DNA of 64,000 nucleotides from an uncultured Pseudomonas sp. Its GTDB lineage: Bacteria > Pseudomonadota > Gammaproteobacteria > Pseudomonadales > Pseudomonadaceae. The DNA lies in contig CALTWF010000013.1 in the NCBI GenBank assembly GCA_943912755.1, positions 11,073 through 75,072 of the forward strand, in the 5' to 3' direction. The position numbers and the translations under genes are program-made. The first letter of the stretch is position 1. Each line of letters opens with the position of its first letter. The notes beneath the pieces are model-generated. The model worked only from the letters and a program-made list of their open reading frames with translations, did not search any database and had not been told where the DNA came from. Shown one piece after another: positions 8,430 through 17,007 of the stretch.

Positions 8430-9557
8430 ATGGATTTCCAATTGAGCGAAGACCAGCGCGCCATCGAGCAGATGGCCGACAGCCTGTTCGTCGACCAGTG
8501 TGACGACGATGCCCTGCGTCACTGGGACCTGAGCGGCGAGCCACTGATGGGCGGGCTGTGGCAGCTGTGCCGGGAAACCGGCCTGCACGCCCTGGCGATT
8601 CCCGAGGCCAGCGGCGGCAGCGGCCTGGGCATGACCGAGCTGATGCTGGTATTGCAGGCCCAGGGCCGCAGCCTTGGCCAGGTGCCGCTGTGGCGGCATC
8701 AACTGGTGGCGGCGACCCTGGCGCGCTTTGCCGCCGCTGAATACGCCGGCTGGATCGAGCAGGCGGCCACTGGCGAGGTGCTGCTCAGCCTGTCCCTGGA
8801 AGGGCTGCATGCCGCCCGGGGAGTCGAGCTGGAAGCCACGCCCAATGGCGCCGACTGGCTGCTCAACGGCCGTATCGCCGCCTTGCCCCTGGGCGCACAG
8901 GCCGGCGCCGCACTGGTGCCGGTGCTGCTGCATGGCCAGCCGCGCCTGTGCCTGCTGGAGCTGGACAACCCCGCGCTGCGCCTGACCCCGGCGCAGATGA
9001 CCCACGGCGAAGCCGTCGCCGATGTGCAGGTCGAGGGCCTGCGCCTGGATCACCTGTTGCCGGTCACCGCCCTCGACTGGCTGGAGCCCCGCGCCATCTG
9101 CGCCCTGGCCGCACTGCAACTGGGTGTCAGCCAGGAGCAGATCCGCCGCACCGTGGCCTATGTCAGCGAGCGCGAGCAGTTCCAGCGGCGTATCGGCAGC
9201 TTCCAGGCGGTGCAGATGAGCATGGCCGATGCGCATATCGCCCTTGAGGCCTTGCGCAGCACCCTGTGGCAACTGTGCTACCGCCTCGACGCCGGCCTGC
9301 CGGCACCGTCCGAAGCCCGGGCCACGGCCTGGCTGGCCTGCGAAGCCGGGCACCGCATCGGCCATATCGCCCAGCACGTGCATGGCGGCATCGGCGTCGA
9401 CCTGAGCTATCCGATCCACCGTTTTCTCTACTGGAGCCGCGCCCTCGGCCTTGCCCTCGGCGGCTCGGCGGCGTGCCTGGAACGTCTCGGCGACTGGCTG
9501 AGCGATAACGACAAGCTGGGATGGAAATATGACCTTGAAGAACACCAAGCGCTTTGA
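8430..9557 (+). CDS. acyl-CoA dehydrogenase, ChsE1 (FadE28)-like subunit
   Basis: This 375-residue acyl-CoA dehydrogenase-fold protein lacks the usual FAD-side motif (Y/F-S/T-EP-x-AGSD) in its middle domain. It keeps the C-terminal HGGIGVDLSYPIHRF segment at about 318-332. That pattern matches the ChsE1 half of the heterotetrameric dehydrogenases that oxidise steroid side-chain CoA esters, where each active site is built from two different chains. The likely partner is the gene at 11272. A GGAG lies 9 bases before the ATG. Its last 29 bases overlap the start of the next gene. Confidence 0.9.
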   Translation: MDFQLSEDQRAIEQMADSLFVDQCDDDALRHWDLSGEPLMGGLWQLCRETGLHALAIPEASGGSGLGMTELMLVLQAQGRSLGQVPLWRHQLVAATLARFAAAEYAGWIEQAATGEVLLSLSLEGLHAARGVELEATPNGADWLLNGRIAALPLGAQAGAALVPVLLHGQPRLCLLELDNPALRLTPAQMTHGEAVADVQVEGLRLDHLLPVTALDWLEPRAICALAALQLGVSQEQIRRTVAYVSEREQFQRRIGSFQAVQMSMADAHIALEALRSTLWQLCYRLDAGLPAPSEARATAWLACEAGHRIGHIAQHVHGGIGVDLSYPIHRFLYWSRALGLALGGSAACLERLGDWLSDNDKLGWKYDLEEHQAL

Positions 9558-9948
9558 CCACGTGCGCCAAGGCGAAGCCCTGCCGGAACTGGCGGTGCCG
9601 ATCACGGTGGCGCTGATCGCCGGCGGCGCCATCGCCACCCGTGACTACTTCCCCGGCCACCACGACCTGGACGCCGCCCGTGAACTGGGCTCGCCCCACG
9701 TGTTCATGAACATCCTCACCACCAATGGCCTGGTCCAGCGTTTCGTCGAGGACTGGGCGGGGCCGGCGGCGCACTTCGAGTCGCTGAAGATCAAGCTCGG
9801 CGCGCCCAATTACCCGGGCGACTGCATGACCTTCAGCGGCAGCGTCAGCGCGCTCGACCCCGCGACCCGGCGGGTGGAAGTGACCCTCGCCGGGAAGAAC
9901 GCCATGGGCAACCACGTGACCGGCACGGTTGCCCTGATCCTTCCCTGA
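9529..9948 (+). CDS. small MaoC-like hydratase subunit, ChsH1-like
   Basis: This 139-residue single hot-dog domain has the hydratase signature ATRDYFPGHHD (Asp39, His44, Asp46). It also shares with mycobacterial ChsH1 the stretches NILTTNGLVQRFV and DWAGP. ChsH1 supplies the catalytic residues to the ChsH1-ChsH2 hydratase. The ATG lies inside the end of the preceding dehydrogenase gene in another frame and has GGGATGG upstream, which suggests translational coupling. A REP doublet follows before the aldolase gene. Confidence 0.92.
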   Translation: MTLKNTKRFDHVRQGEALPELAVPITVALIAGGAIATRDYFPGHHDLDAARELGSPHVFMNILTTNGLVQRFVEDWAGPAAHFESLKIKLGAPNYPGDCMTFSGSVSALDPATRRVEVTLAGKNAMGNHVTGTVALILP

Positions 9949-9959
9949 ACGCCGCGGAC

Positions 9960-10035
9960 CCTGTGGGAGCTGGCTTGCCAGCGATGCGATGGTGAATTCA
10001 CTGCTGCAATCGCTGGCAAGCCAGCTCCCACAGTA
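9960..10035. repeat. REP pair
   Basis: Inverted GTGGGAGCTGGCTTGCC units flank a short AT-richer loop. The doublet lies inside the operon, between the ChsH1-like and Ltp2-like genes, where REP hairpins can modulate mRNA stability. Confidence 0.88.
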
Positions 10036-10082
10036 GGCCGCGTTGCTTCAGTCAGCCATGTTTTGATCAGAGGAAAGACCTG

Positions 10083-11261
10083 ATGAGTCAATCGTCGATT
10101 TCCGGGCGCGCCGCCATCGTCGGCCTGGGCGCCACCGAGTTTTCCAAGAACTCCGGGCGCAGCGAACTGCGCCTGGCCATGGAAGCCACCCTTGAAGCCC
10201 TGCGTGATGCCGGCATCGACCCGGCCGAGGTGGAGGGCTTCAGCTCGTACTCGGTGGACAAGGTCCCGGAGTACGAGATCGCCCGCCTGTTGGGCTGCAA
10301 GGAGGTCAAGTTCTTCTCCCAGGTGCCCCACGGCGGCGGCGCCGCCTGTGCGCCGGTGATGCACGCGGCCATGGCCGTGGCGACCGGGGTGGCCAAGGTG
10401 GTGGTGGTCTACCGGGCCATGAACGAGCGCTCCTGGTACCGCTTCGGCACCGGCAGCTACGGCTTCGCCTCGACGCCGATCTTCGAGAACGTCAACTACG
10501 GCTGGTACATGCCCCACGGCTTGCACACCCCGGCGGCCTGGGTCGGCATGTTCGCCCAGCGCTACATGCACGCCTATGGCGCCACCTCCGAGGATTTCGG
10601 CCGGGTCGCCGTGGCGGTGCGTGATTTCGCCGCGAGCAATCCCAAGGCGTTCTTCCATGGCAAGCCGATCACCCTGGAAGAACACCAGGCCTCGCGCTGG
10701 ATCTGCGAACCGCTGCACCTGCTGGATTGCTGCCAGGAGTCCGATGGCGCGGTGGCGATGGTCATCACCTCGGCCGAACGCGCCCGCGACCTCAAGCACA
10801 AGCCGGTAACCATCAAGGCCGGCGCCCAGGGCATCAGCCCGGGCCAGCAGGTGATGACCTCGTTCTATCGCGACGACATCACCGGCCTGCCGGAGATGGG
10901 CGTGGTCGCCAGGGAGCTGTATCGCCAGTCGGGCCTGGGCCCGGACGCCCTGCAGACGGCAGTGATCTACGACCACTTCACCCCGTTCGTGCTGCCGCAG
11001 CTGGAGGAGTTCGGCCTGGCCCCGCGCGGCGAAGCCAAGGAGTTCATCCGTGCCGGCCACCATGCCCGGGGCGGCAAGCTGCCGATCAACACCCACGGCG
11101 GGCAGCTGGGCGAAGCCTATATCCATGGCATGAACGGCATCGCCGAAGCGGTGCGCCAGGTACGCGGCACGGCGGTGAACCAGGTGGCCGGGGTGGAAAA
11201 CGTGCTGGTCACCGCCGGTACCGGCGTACCCACCAGCGGCCTGATTCTCGGTGCAGCCTGA
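10083..11261 (+). CDS. thiolase-fold lipid-transfer protein, Ltp2-like retro-aldolase
   Basis: This 392-residue protein has the SCP2-thiolase fold. The canonical C-terminal GHP-type thiolase motif is replaced by INTHGGQLGEAYIHGMNG, and a cysteine remains in GGGAAC (Cys89). Tyr296 (IYDHFTPF) and Tyr346 (AYIHG) match the conserved tyrosines of Ltp2 aldolases. Ltp2 cleaves the beta-hydroxyacyl-CoA on a tertiary carbon, releasing a ketone and propionyl-CoA in cholesterol catabolism. Large blocks match mycobacterial Ltp2, for example the N-terminal ATEFSKNSGRSELRLA. An AGAGGAA lies before the ATG. A plain thiolase function is unlikely. Confidence 0.92.
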   Translation: MSQSSISGRAAIVGLGATEFSKNSGRSELRLAMEATLEALRDAGIDPAEVEGFSSYSVDKVPEYEIARLLGCKEVKFFSQVPHGGGAACAPVMHAAMAVATGVAKVVVVYRAMNERSWYRFGTGSYGFASTPIFENVNYGWYMPHGLHTPAAWVGMFAQRYMHAYGATSEDFGRVAVAVRDFAASNPKAFFHGKPITLEEHQASRWICEPLHLLDCCQESDGAVAMVITSAERARDLKHKPVTIKAGAQGISPGQQVMTSFYRDDITGLPEMGVVARELYRQSGLGPDALQTAVIYDHFTPFVLPQLEEFGLAPRGEAKEFIRAGHHARGGKLPINTHGGQLGEAYIHGMNGIAEAVRQVRGTAVNQVAGVENVLVTAGTGVPTSGLILGAA

Positions 11262-11271
11262 GGAGCGCAGC

Positions 11272-12441
11272 ATGTTCGTCGACCTTACCCCCGAGCAACA
11301 CGCCCTGCGCCGCCAGGTGCGCGACTACTTCCAGGCCCTGATGACCGCCGAGCTGCGCGAGCAGTTGCGCGGCAAGGAGGGCGGCGAGCTGTACCGCGAC
11401 ACCATCCGCCAGATGGGCCGCGACGGCTGGCTGGCGGTGGGCTGGCCCAAGGCCCATGGCGGCCAGGGTTATGCCGCCACCGAGCAACTGATCTTCTTCG
11501 AGGAGGCCAATATCGCCGGCGCGCCGTTGCCCTTCGTCACCATCAGCACCGTCGGCCCGGCGCTGATGGAGCATGGCAGCGCGGCGCAGAAAGAGCGTTT
11601 CCTGCCAGGCATCGCCGCCGGCGAAATCATGTTCGCCATCGGCTATTCCGAACCGGACGCCGGCAGCGACCTCGCGGTACTCAAGACCAGCGCCCGGCTG
11701 GACGGCGAATACTTCGTGGTCAATGGCAACAAGCTGTGGACCTCCGGCGCCGAGTCCGCCGACTTCATCTGGCTGGCGGCGCGCAGCGACCCGCAGCTGG
11801 CGCGGCACAAGGGCATCTCGATCCTGATCCTGGACACCGCGCTGCCGGGCTTCTCCAGCACGCTGATCCCTACCACCAGCAACCCGACCGCGGCCACCTA
11901 CTACGACAACGTGCGGGTGCCCCGGGACATGCTGGTGGGCGAACTGCACGGTGGCTGGAAGCTGATCACCGCGCAGCTCAACCACGAGCGCCTGGGCCTG
12001 GGCTCCTGGTCGGACAAGGTCGCGGGCCTGTTCCGCCGCGTCTACCTGTGGGCCAAAAGCCGTGACGAACAGGGCCGCCGGGCCATGGACAAGGCCTGGG
12101 TGCGCAGCTCCCTGGCCGAGTGCTATGCACGCCTGGAGGCCATGCGCCTGATCAACCTGCGTATCGCCGCCAACCTGGAGCAGGAGCAGATGGACGTGGC
12201 CCTCAGCTCGACGACCAAGGTCTACGGCTCGGAATCGGCCATCGAGATCCTCCGCCGCCTGGCCGCGGTAATCGGCGCCAATGGTTCGCTGCGCGCCGGC
12301 TCGGCGGCCACGGCGCTGCACGGCGAACTGGAATACGAACTGCGCGCCTCGGTCACCCTGACCTTCGGTGGCGGCACCAATGAGATCCAGCGTGAGCTGA
12401 TCGCCCAGTTCGGCCTGGGGCTGCCGCGTACCCAGCGCTGA
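11272..12441 (+). CDS. acyl-CoA dehydrogenase, ChsE2 (FadE29)-like subunit
   Basis: This 389-residue flavoprotein has the intact FAD/substrate motif YSEPDAGSD (125-133) and a C-terminal LTFGGGTNEIQRE. Its N-terminus (MFVDLTPEQ) and the DNVRVPRDMLVGE region closely resemble FadE29. With the ChsE1-like chain at 8430 it would form an alpha2-beta2 enzyme that introduces the double bond into a short branched side-chain CoA ester. The ATG at 11272 has AGGAG six bases upstream and follows the aldolase stop by 10 bases. Confidence 0.92.
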   Translation: MFVDLTPEQHALRRQVRDYFQALMTAELREQLRGKEGGELYRDTIRQMGRDGWLAVGWPKAHGGQGYAATEQLIFFEEANIAGAPLPFVTISTVGPALMEHGSAAQKERFLPGIAAGEIMFAIGYSEPDAGSDLAVLKTSARLDGEYFVVNGNKLWTSGAESADFIWLAARSDPQLARHKGISILILDTALPGFSSTLIPTTSNPTAATYYDNVRVPRDMLVGELHGGWKLITAQLNHERLGLGSWSDKVAGLFRRVYLWAKSRDEQGRRAMDKAWVRSSLAECYARLEAMRLINLRIAANLEQEQMDVALSSTTKVYGSESAIEILRRLAAVIGANGSLRAGSAATALHGELEYELRASVTLTFGGGTNEIQRELIAQFGLGLPRTQR

Positions 12442-12453
12442 AGAACCGCGGAC

Positions 12454-12530
12454 TCTGTGGGAGCGGCTTTAGCCGCGATTACGGTAGTGGCTTCACCGAC
12501 GCAATCGCGGGTGAACCCGCTCCCACAAGA
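12454..12530. repeat. REP pair, GAGCGG variant
   Basis: An inverted pair with the core GTGGGAGCGGCTTTAGCCGCG facing CGCGGGTGAACCCGCTCCCAC. The two arms belong to slightly different REP subtypes, unlike the GAGCTGGCTTGCC units elsewhere in the window. Confidence 0.82.
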
Positions 12531-12562
12531 TCCGCGTCGAACAATAAAAAAGGGGACAAGTC

Positions 12563-13768
12563 ATGAGCAGCATTGAGCAATTCAGGCACGACACCCGGGC
12601 CTGGCTGGAGGCCAACTGTCCGCCGTCGATGCGCACGGTGATGGGCGAGGGCGATGTGGTCTGGGGCGCCAGCCGGCCGGAGTTTCCCAGCGAAGACGCG
12701 CGGCTATGGTTCGAGCGCATGCGCGACCGGCGCTGGTTCTGCCCGGAATGGCCAGTGGAGTACGGCGGTGCCGGGCTGGAGCCGGAGCAGCTGGCGGTGC
12801 TGGAAAGCGAGCTGCGCCGCCTTGGCTGCCGGCCGCCGCAGATCAACCTGGGTATCTGGATGCTCGGGCCGGTGCTGCTGGCCTACGGCAGCGAAGAACA
12901 GAAGCGCGCGCTGTTGCCGCCCATGGCCCGTGGCGAAGTGCGCTGGTGCCAGGGCTTTTCCGAACCGAATGCCGGCTCCGACCTGGCCAGCCTGAAGATG
13001 GCGGCGCGCGATGGCGGTGATCACTTCATCGTCGATGGCAGCAAGATCTGGACCTCCTACGGCGACAAGTCCGACTGGATGTACGCCCTGGTCCGCACCG
13101 ACAGCAGCAAGCCCCGGCACGACGGCATCAGCCTGATCGTGCTGGACATGCGCAGTCCCGGGGTCAAGGCGCAGCCCATCGACCTGATCAGCGGCAAGTC
13201 GGCGTTCTGCCAGGTGTTCTTCGACGCCGTGAAGGTGCCGAAAAGCCAGTTGATCGGCGAACTGAACGGCGGCTGGGCGCTGGGCAAGTACCTGCTGCAG
13301 CACGAGCGCAAGGCCATGTCACGGTTTGGCGAAATCAGCCTGCCGTCCCATGTCGACCTGGCGGCGCTGGTCCGCGAGTACCTGCCAGATCCCCGGGGCC
13401 AGGGCGAACTGGCCCTCAAGGCACGGGCCAGTGCGGTGGCCATGAACGAGCACGCCTACGAGCTCACGGTGCGGCGCATGGGCGAGGAAGCCCGCCACGG
13501 CGACGATATCGGCGGGCTGATGGCGATCATGAAACTGGTGCACACCGAGCAGGAGCGGGACAAGTTCGAGGTACTCCTCGACCTGCTCGGCGGCCATGGC
13601 TTCGGCTGGCACAGCGATGAATTCAGCGAGCGGCAATTGGCGGTGACCCGTGGCTGGCTCAACAGCTACGCCCTGACCATTTCCGGCGGGGCCTCGGAAA
13701 TCCAGCTCAACGTGATCGCCAAGCGCGTGCTTGGCCTGCCCGATGGCAAGAAAGGAGCGACAGCATGA
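12563..13768 (+). CDS. acyl-CoA dehydrogenase, ChsE4 (FadE26)-like subunit
   Basis: This 401-residue protein has the FAD motif GFSEPNAGSD (131-140) and a C-terminal TISGGASEIQLN segment, as in complete-site acyl-CoA dehydrogenases. An AAAGGGG ribosome-binding site precedes the ATG at 12563. It overlaps the next dehydrogenase gene by 4 bases (ATGA), which fits equal synthesis of two subunits. In mycobacteria FadE26 and FadE27 are an adjacent pair forming ChsE4-ChsE5, which handles longer steroid side chains. The same adjacency is seen here. Confidence 0.9.
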   Translation: MSSIEQFRHDTRAWLEANCPPSMRTVMGEGDVVWGASRPEFPSEDARLWFERMRDRRWFCPEWPVEYGGAGLEPEQLAVLESELRRLGCRPPQINLGIWMLGPVLLAYGSEEQKRALLPPMARGEVRWCQGFSEPNAGSDLASLKMAARDGGDHFIVDGSKIWTSYGDKSDWMYALVRTDSSKPRHDGISLIVLDMRSPGVKAQPIDLISGKSAFCQVFFDAVKVPKSQLIGELNGGWALGKYLLQHERKAMSRFGEISLPSHVDLAALVREYLPDPRGQGELALKARASAVAMNEHAYELTVRRMGEEARHGDDIGGLMAIMKLVHTEQERDKFEVLLDLLGGHGFGWHSDEFSERQLAVTRGWLNSYALTISGGASEIQLNVIAKRVLGLPDGKKGATA

Positions 13769-14907
13769 GCCTGCGTTACAACGAAGAACAACGCCTGCTG
13801 GCCGACAGTGCGCGGGATTTTCTCGCCGCCCGCGCACCGGTGGCCGCCCAGCGCCGGCTGCGCGACGAGGGTTCGGCCTGCGGTTTCGATGGGCAGCTGT
13901 GGCAGGACGCGGTCAACCTGGGCTGGAGCGCAATCGCCTTTCCCGAGGCCCTCGGTGGCCTGGCCTTCGGCTGCATGGGCCTGGGCCCGGTGTTCGAGGC
14001 GGTCGGTCGCAACCTGTCGGCCACGCCGCTGCTGTCCAGCGTGGTGCTCGGCGGCTCGCTGGTGCAACTGGCCGGCACTGCGGCGCAGCAGCAGCGCTGG
14101 CTGCCGGGGCTGATTGCCGGCGGCCTGCGCCTGGCCCTGGCCCTGGACGAACGGGCCCGGCATAACCCGCTGGGCACCAGCCTCAAGGCACTGGCGCAGG
14201 GCGACGGCTATCGCCTGGACGGTGACAAGTACTGGGTGGTGGATGGCGTGGGTGCCGACGCCTTGGTGATTGCCGCGCGGACCTCCGGTGTGCCCGGCGA
14301 AGCGCAGGGTATCAGCCTGTTCCTGCTGCCGGCGGATACCCCGGGCCTGGTGTGCACGGCGCTGCCGCTGATCGACTCGCGCAACAGCGCCCGGGTGCAA
14401 CTGCGAGACGTGCAGGTCCCGCGTAGCGCCTTGCTCGGCGAGGAAGGGCAGGGCTGGGCGATCCTCGACGCGGTGCTCGACCGTGGCCGCGCCTGCCTGG
14501 CGGCGGAGCTGCTGGGCATCGCCGAGCAGCTGTTCCAGACCACCCTCGACTACCTCAAGACCCGCGTCCAGTTCGAGGCGCCGATCGGTTCGTTCCAGGC
14601 CCTGCAACACCGCGCGGCACGCCTGTTCGTCGACCTGGCCCTGGCGCGCAGCGCGGTCATGGCCGGGCTCGCGGCGCTGGACGATGACGGGCTCGATGCG
14701 GCGCAGCGCGGACGGCTGGTCAGCCTGGCGAAATGGAAGGCTGGCGACACCGCGATCAAGGTGGCCAACGAGGCGGTGCAGATGCATGGCGGCATCGGCG
14801 TGACCGACGAGCTGGATGTCGGCCTGTACCTGAAGCGCGTGCGCGTGGCCCAGGCCTGTCTGGGTGACCGCGATTTCCACTGCGAGCGCTACCAGACCCT
14901 GGCCTGA
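13765..14907 (+). CDS. acyl-CoA dehydrogenase, ChsE5 (FadE27)-like subunit
   Basis: This 380-residue protein has the acyl-CoA dehydrogenase fold. The middle-domain EPxAGSD motif is absent (DERARHNP stands in its place), while the C-terminal MHGGIGVTDELDV (from about 340) is intact. It is therefore the complementary half-site chain to the gene at 12563, with which it overlaps by 4 bases. Together they would oxidise an early, longer side-chain CoA ester before the 8430/11272 pair acts on the shortened one. The order of action is inferred from the mycobacterial system. Confidence 0.9.
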   Translation: MSLRYNEEQRLLADSARDFLAARAPVAAQRRLRDEGSACGFDGQLWQDAVNLGWSAIAFPEALGGLAFGCMGLGPVFEAVGRNLSATPLLSSVVLGGSLVQLAGTAAQQQRWLPGLIAGGLRLALALDERARHNPLGTSLKALAQGDGYRLDGDKYWVVDGVGADALVIAARTSGVPGEAQGISLFLLPADTPGLVCTALPLIDSRNSARVQLRDVQVPRSALLGEEGQGWAILDAVLDRGRACLAAELLGIAEQLFQTTLDYLKTRVQFEAPIGSFQALQHRAARLFVDLALARSAVMAGLAALDDDGLDAAQRGRLVSLAKWKAGDTAIKVANEAVQMHGGIGVTDELDVGLYLKRVRVAQACLGDRDFHCERYQTLA

Positions 14908-14917
14908 ACGCGGTCCC

Positions 14918-14990
14918 GGTGGGAGCTGGCTTGCCAGCGATGGCTTTGTTGAATTCACCACAGCTATCGCTGGCAAGCCAGCTCCCACAA
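14918..14990. repeat. REP pair
   Basis: An inverted pair of GGTGGGAGCTGGCTTGCC and its complement follows the ChsE5-like gene and precedes the ligase gene. Confidence 0.88.
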
Positions 14991-15043
14991 GGTCACCGCC
15001 AACCCAAAAAGTTGTGTGCTGTTCCATGAGGGACACGAAAAGC

Positions 15044-16723
15044 ATGAATATCCAATCCTGGCGCAACGCCTGGCAGCAGTTGCTCGCCGAAGGCGCGCCT
15101 TTCGAAATGATCACCCCGACTCCAGGTGCCCCCCGACAATTCCGTCATGCCCCGCGCACCCTGCAGGAGGTGATCGAGGCCGGGCGCGGACACGGCGCCC
15201 GCGAGTTCATCGTCTGGCAGGACCAGCGCCTGTCCTTCGACCAGTATTTCGAGCAGGTGGACCGCCTGGCCGGGCAATTGCTGGCGCGCTTCGGCCTGCA
15301 ACCCGGCGAGCGGGTGGCCATCGCCATGCGCAACCAGCCGGCCTGGCTGGTGGCCTTCGCCGCCGTGCAGCGCTGCGGCGGAGTGTGCGTGCCGCTGAAC
15401 AGCTGGGGCCTGCGCGACGAACTGCTGCACGGCGTCGAGGACAGTGGCGCCGGCCTGCTGCTGTGCGATGAGGCGCGCCTGGAGCTGCTGCGCGACGACC
15501 TTGCCACCTGCCAGCGCAGCACCATCGTGGTCGGCCTCGGCGCGCAGGTGGCGTTGCCGGAGTACTGCCTGCGCTACGAAACGCTGCTGGCCGCCGAGCC
15601 GCTGCTGGCGCCTTTGGTGGAGGTGCAGGCGGACGCCCCGGCGCTGATCCTCTACACCTCCGGCACCACCAGCCGGGCCAAGGGCGCCTTGTCCAGCCAC
15701 CGCGCGGTGTGCCAGGCACTGACCGCCCTGGATTTCCAGGGGGCGTTCTGCGCGCTGAGCTCGCCCGAGCGGATCGGCAAGGTGATCGGCAGCGGCTTTG
15801 CTCCGACCACCCTGATGGCAGTGCCGCTGTTCCATGTCAGCGGCCTGCACGCGCAGTTTCTCTCGGCGCTGCGTGCCGGCCGGCGCCTGGTGCTGATGTA
15901 CAAGTGGGACGTGGACAAGGCCATCGACCTGATCCGCGATGAGCGCTGCACCCAGTTCAATGGTGCGCCGGTGATGATGCAGCAGTTGCTGGCGTCGCCA
16001 CGCTTCGGCGGCGAGGCAACCCGCAGCCTGTTCGGCCTCGGCCTGGGTGGCGGGGCGTCGTCCGCGGCGCTGCTCGCGGCCATGGCCGAGCGCAAGCCGG
16101 ACGTGATTGGCGGCAGTGGCTACGGCCTCACCGAAAGCAACGGCATCGGCGCCGCCATCGGTGGCGACCCCTTCCTGTACAAGCCGGCCAGTTGCGGCTG
16201 GCCGCTGCCTATCGTCGATGTGTGCATCGGCGAGCACCCCGGGGCGCCGCTGGCGAGTGGCGAGGAGGGCCTGGTCTGGCTGCGCTCGCCGACCCTGATG
16301 AGCGCCTACTGGAACCTGTCCGGGGCCAGTGCCGAGGCCCTGCGCGATGGCTGGCTGAATACCGGCGACCTCGGTTATCTCGACGACGAGGGCTTTCTCT
16401 GTATCAGCGGCAGGGTCAAGGAGCTGATCAACCGGGGCGGCGAGAAGATCGCGGCGGCGGAGATCGAGGCCTGTATCGGCGATATGCCGGGGGTGACGGA
16501 AGTGGCGGTGTTCGCCGTGCCCGATCCGCAGCTGGGGGAGGCGGTGGCCCTGGTGGTGCAGGGATGCGAGCTGCCATCCAGCGAGGCGATCCGCGCATTC
16601 ATAGCGGCGCGGCTGGCCGGATACAAGGTGCCGGCCCAAGTGTTCCGGGTGGTCGAACCATTGCCCAGGAATGCGACCGGCAAGGTGCTCAAGGACGCGT
16701 TGAAACAGCGTCTTCTGCGCTGA
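15044..16723 (+). CDS. acyl-CoA ligase (AMP-forming, FadD-like)
   Basis: This 559-residue adenylate-forming enzyme has the phosphate loop YTSGTTSRAKG (204-214), GYGLTES, the ribose-binding NTGDLGYLD, and the C-terminal NRGGEKI and NATGKVLK, whose last lysine is catalytic. It would make the side-chain CoA thioester that feeds the dehydrogenases; in mycobacteria a FadD gene (fadD17) also adjoins fadE26-fadE27. The start at 15044 is preferred because GAGGGA lies upstream. An in-frame ATG at 15026 has no ribosome-binding site. Confidence 0.9.
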   Translation: MNIQSWRNAWQQLLAEGAPFEMITPTPGAPRQFRHAPRTLQEVIEAGRGHGAREFIVWQDQRLSFDQYFEQVDRLAGQLLARFGLQPGERVAIAMRNQPAWLVAFAAVQRCGGVCVPLNSWGLRDELLHGVEDSGAGLLLCDEARLELLRDDLATCQRSTIVVGLGAQVALPEYCLRYETLLAAEPLLAPLVEVQADAPALILYTSGTTSRAKGALSSHRAVCQALTALDFQGAFCALSSPERIGKVIGSGFAPTTLMAVPLFHVSGLHAQFLSALRAGRRLVLMYKWDVDKAIDLIRDERCTQFNGAPVMMQQLLASPRFGGEATRSLFGLGLGGGASSAALLAAMAERKPDVIGGSGYGLTESNGIGAAIGGDPFLYKPASCGWPLPIVDVCIGEHPGAPLASGEEGLVWLRSPTLMSAYWNLSGASAEALRDGWLNTGDLGYLDDEGFLCISGRVKELINRGGEKIAAAEIEACIGDMPGVTEVAVFAVPDPQLGEAVALVVQGCELPSSEAIRAFIAARLAGYKVPAQVFRVVEPLPRNATGKVLKDALKQRLLR

Positions 16724-16742
16724 GCCGGTCGCCGCGGTCCGG

Positions 16743-16909
16743 GTAGGAGCTGCTTTAGCTGCGAAGGACCGCGCCAGCGGTCCCGAAACCATCCCGCACG
16801 AGCCTCTGACCACGCCGCATCATGGATTCACAGTGCCCGGTCTGCTGCGTTTCTCCAGGCTCATTGGGGGGACCGCTGCGCGGTCCATCGCAGCTAAAGC
16901 AGCTCCTAC
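16743..16909. repeat. REP pair, TAGGAGCTGCTTTAGC subtype, with inner inverted repeats
   Basis: GTAGGAGCTGCTTTAGCTGC at 16743 is matched by its complement at 16888-16909. Just inside each arm is a GGACCGC/GCGGTCC inverted repeat. The spacing of about 120 bases is wider than in the other doublets and the subtype is different. This element fills most of the gap before the DUF1329 gene. Confidence 0.85.
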
Positions 16910-17007
16910 CTGGACGCTGGATTCTTAGTCCCTCCGGACGATGTTTCCCCCAGCCAAACCCCAACAATGGGGCTCATCCGAAAGCCTTTACCAGCAGGAG
17001 GCAATAC

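Noticed and set aside
6552..9638. A 1028-codon minus-strand frame across the SDR, MaoC and dehydrogenase genes
   Set aside because: It runs antisense to three well-supported genes and has no domain.
10083..11261. Ordinary acetyl-CoA acyltransferase
   Set aside because: The C-terminal thiolase motif is absent and replaced by the Ltp2-type block with paired tyrosines.
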